Shown: positions 6,445 to 6,721 of the stretch, piece after piece | How positions within the stretch are numbered: position 1 is the first letter of the stretch | Layout: every line of letters begins with the position of its first letter | DNA from: Candidatus Krumholzibacteriia bacterium | GTDB lineage: Bacteria > Krumholzibacteriota > Krumholzibacteriia > LZORAL124-64-63 | Assembly (NCBI GenBank): GCA_030632925.1 | Contig: DAOVTU010000161.1 | Coordinates: forward strand, 1 to 6,721 | DNA: 6,721 nt | Reading direction: 5' to 3' | Notes under the pieces: generated by a model | Seen by the model: only the letters and a program-made list of their open reading frames with translations | Database searches by the model: none | What the model was told of the DNA's origin: nothing | Made by a program: the position numbers and the translations under genes

Positions 6445-6721
6445 TTACCTTCCGAGGCCCAACAGGGCGAACACGACAATCAGCAGCACCGGATACATGA
6501 CGTAGGTCTGTCCGTTGCCCGAGTAGATCTTGCGCAGCGCGTCGACCACGCCGGCGGTGTTTTCGGTGAACGAGCGCCAGAAATCCGTAGCCCGCGGCTT
6601 CAGCAGGGGCGCAAAGGCCCGGGCGTACGGCTGGGCAAAATTCGAGGCGAAGTGGATCTCTTCAGGCGGAGGCGGAATCTCGCCGGCAAAGCCGATGTCC
6701 AACTGCCCCACCTTGCGAGTC
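6445..6721 (-). CDS. C-terminal end of a NuoL/HyfB-type antiporter-like subunit (5' end outside window)
   Basis: The last roughly 90 residues of a protein whose frame is open through the right edge. A GTG at 6709-6711 could be a start but has no ribosome-binding site before it, and the codons beyond it (encoding TRK) stay open. The segment GEIPPPPEEIHFASNFAQPYARAF followed by APLLKPR, then an amphipathic stretch with a YSGNGQTY motif and one final hydrophobic helix (YPVLLIVVFALLGLG), looks like the C-terminal tail of NuoL/HyfB-family proton-conducting subunits, which end with a cytoplasmic segment and a last membrane helix. Its place directly before the NuoH-like gene fits (3-base gap, with the next gene's ribosome-binding site inside its final codons). 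An independent 88-residue single-helix protein is the alternative. Confidence is moderate because only the tail is visible. Confidence 0.6.
   Translation of the reverse strand, partial: TRKVGQLDIGFAGEIPPPPEEIHFASNFAQPYARAFAPLLKPRATDFWRSFTENTAGVVDALRKIYSGNGQTYVMYPVLLIVVFALLGLGR

Noticed and set aside
1..6721. CRISPR arrays, tRNA or rRNA genes, insertion sequences
   Set aside because: No regularly spaced repeats, no clover-leaf or rRNA-like stretches and no transposase motifs were seen; nearly every base is in a supported coding region.

Overview
The window is GC-rich, densely coding, and carries two converging transcription units from what looks like a strictly anaerobic bacterium. The evidence is the number of iron-sulfur proteins, a reductive-dehalogenase-like corrinoid/Fe-S protein and a rubrerythrin-type protein. 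The combination would fit a desulfobacterial (deltaproteobacterial-type) or similar sediment anaerobe, but nothing in the sequence fixes the taxonomy.

Region 1 (1-797, + strand) is the 3' part of a gene for a reductive-dehalogenase-like protein with two C-terminal 4Fe-4S motifs. Its start lies before the window.

Region 2 (814-6721, - strand) is one tight operon read from high to low coordinates. All internal junctions are between a 4-base overlap and a 6-base gap. In transcription order it encodes: the C-terminal end of a NuoL/HyfB-type antiporter-like membrane subunit (cut by the window edge); a NuoH-like membrane subunit; NuoB-, NuoC- and NuoD-like subunits; a 594-residue fusion of a NuoI-type two-cluster ferredoxin to a GltD/NfnL-type FAD/NAD(P)H oxidoreductase; and a rubrerythrin-like diiron protein. 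The operon ends 16 bases from the stop of the converging gene, with a small palindrome at the junction.

The core of region 2 is a complex I / group 4 [NiFe]-hydrogenase superfamily module that matches neither standard type. The NuoD-like subunit lacks the four-cysteine NiFe site and also the usual quinone-site residues, but keeps three cysteines at or near the metal-ligand positions. The NuoB-like subunit has Cys-Gly where complex I has a Cys-Cys pair for cluster N2. The NuoH-like subunit has lost several conserved acidic residues in its key loop. The peripheral electron-input role usually filled by NuoEFG appears to be supplied by the GltD-like half of the fusion. My working inference is an NAD(P)H-linked, ion-translocating membrane complex with an unknown second substrate, accompanied by an oxidative-stress protein. 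This is the candidate undescribed system in the window. The homology calls are strong; the reaction is not known.
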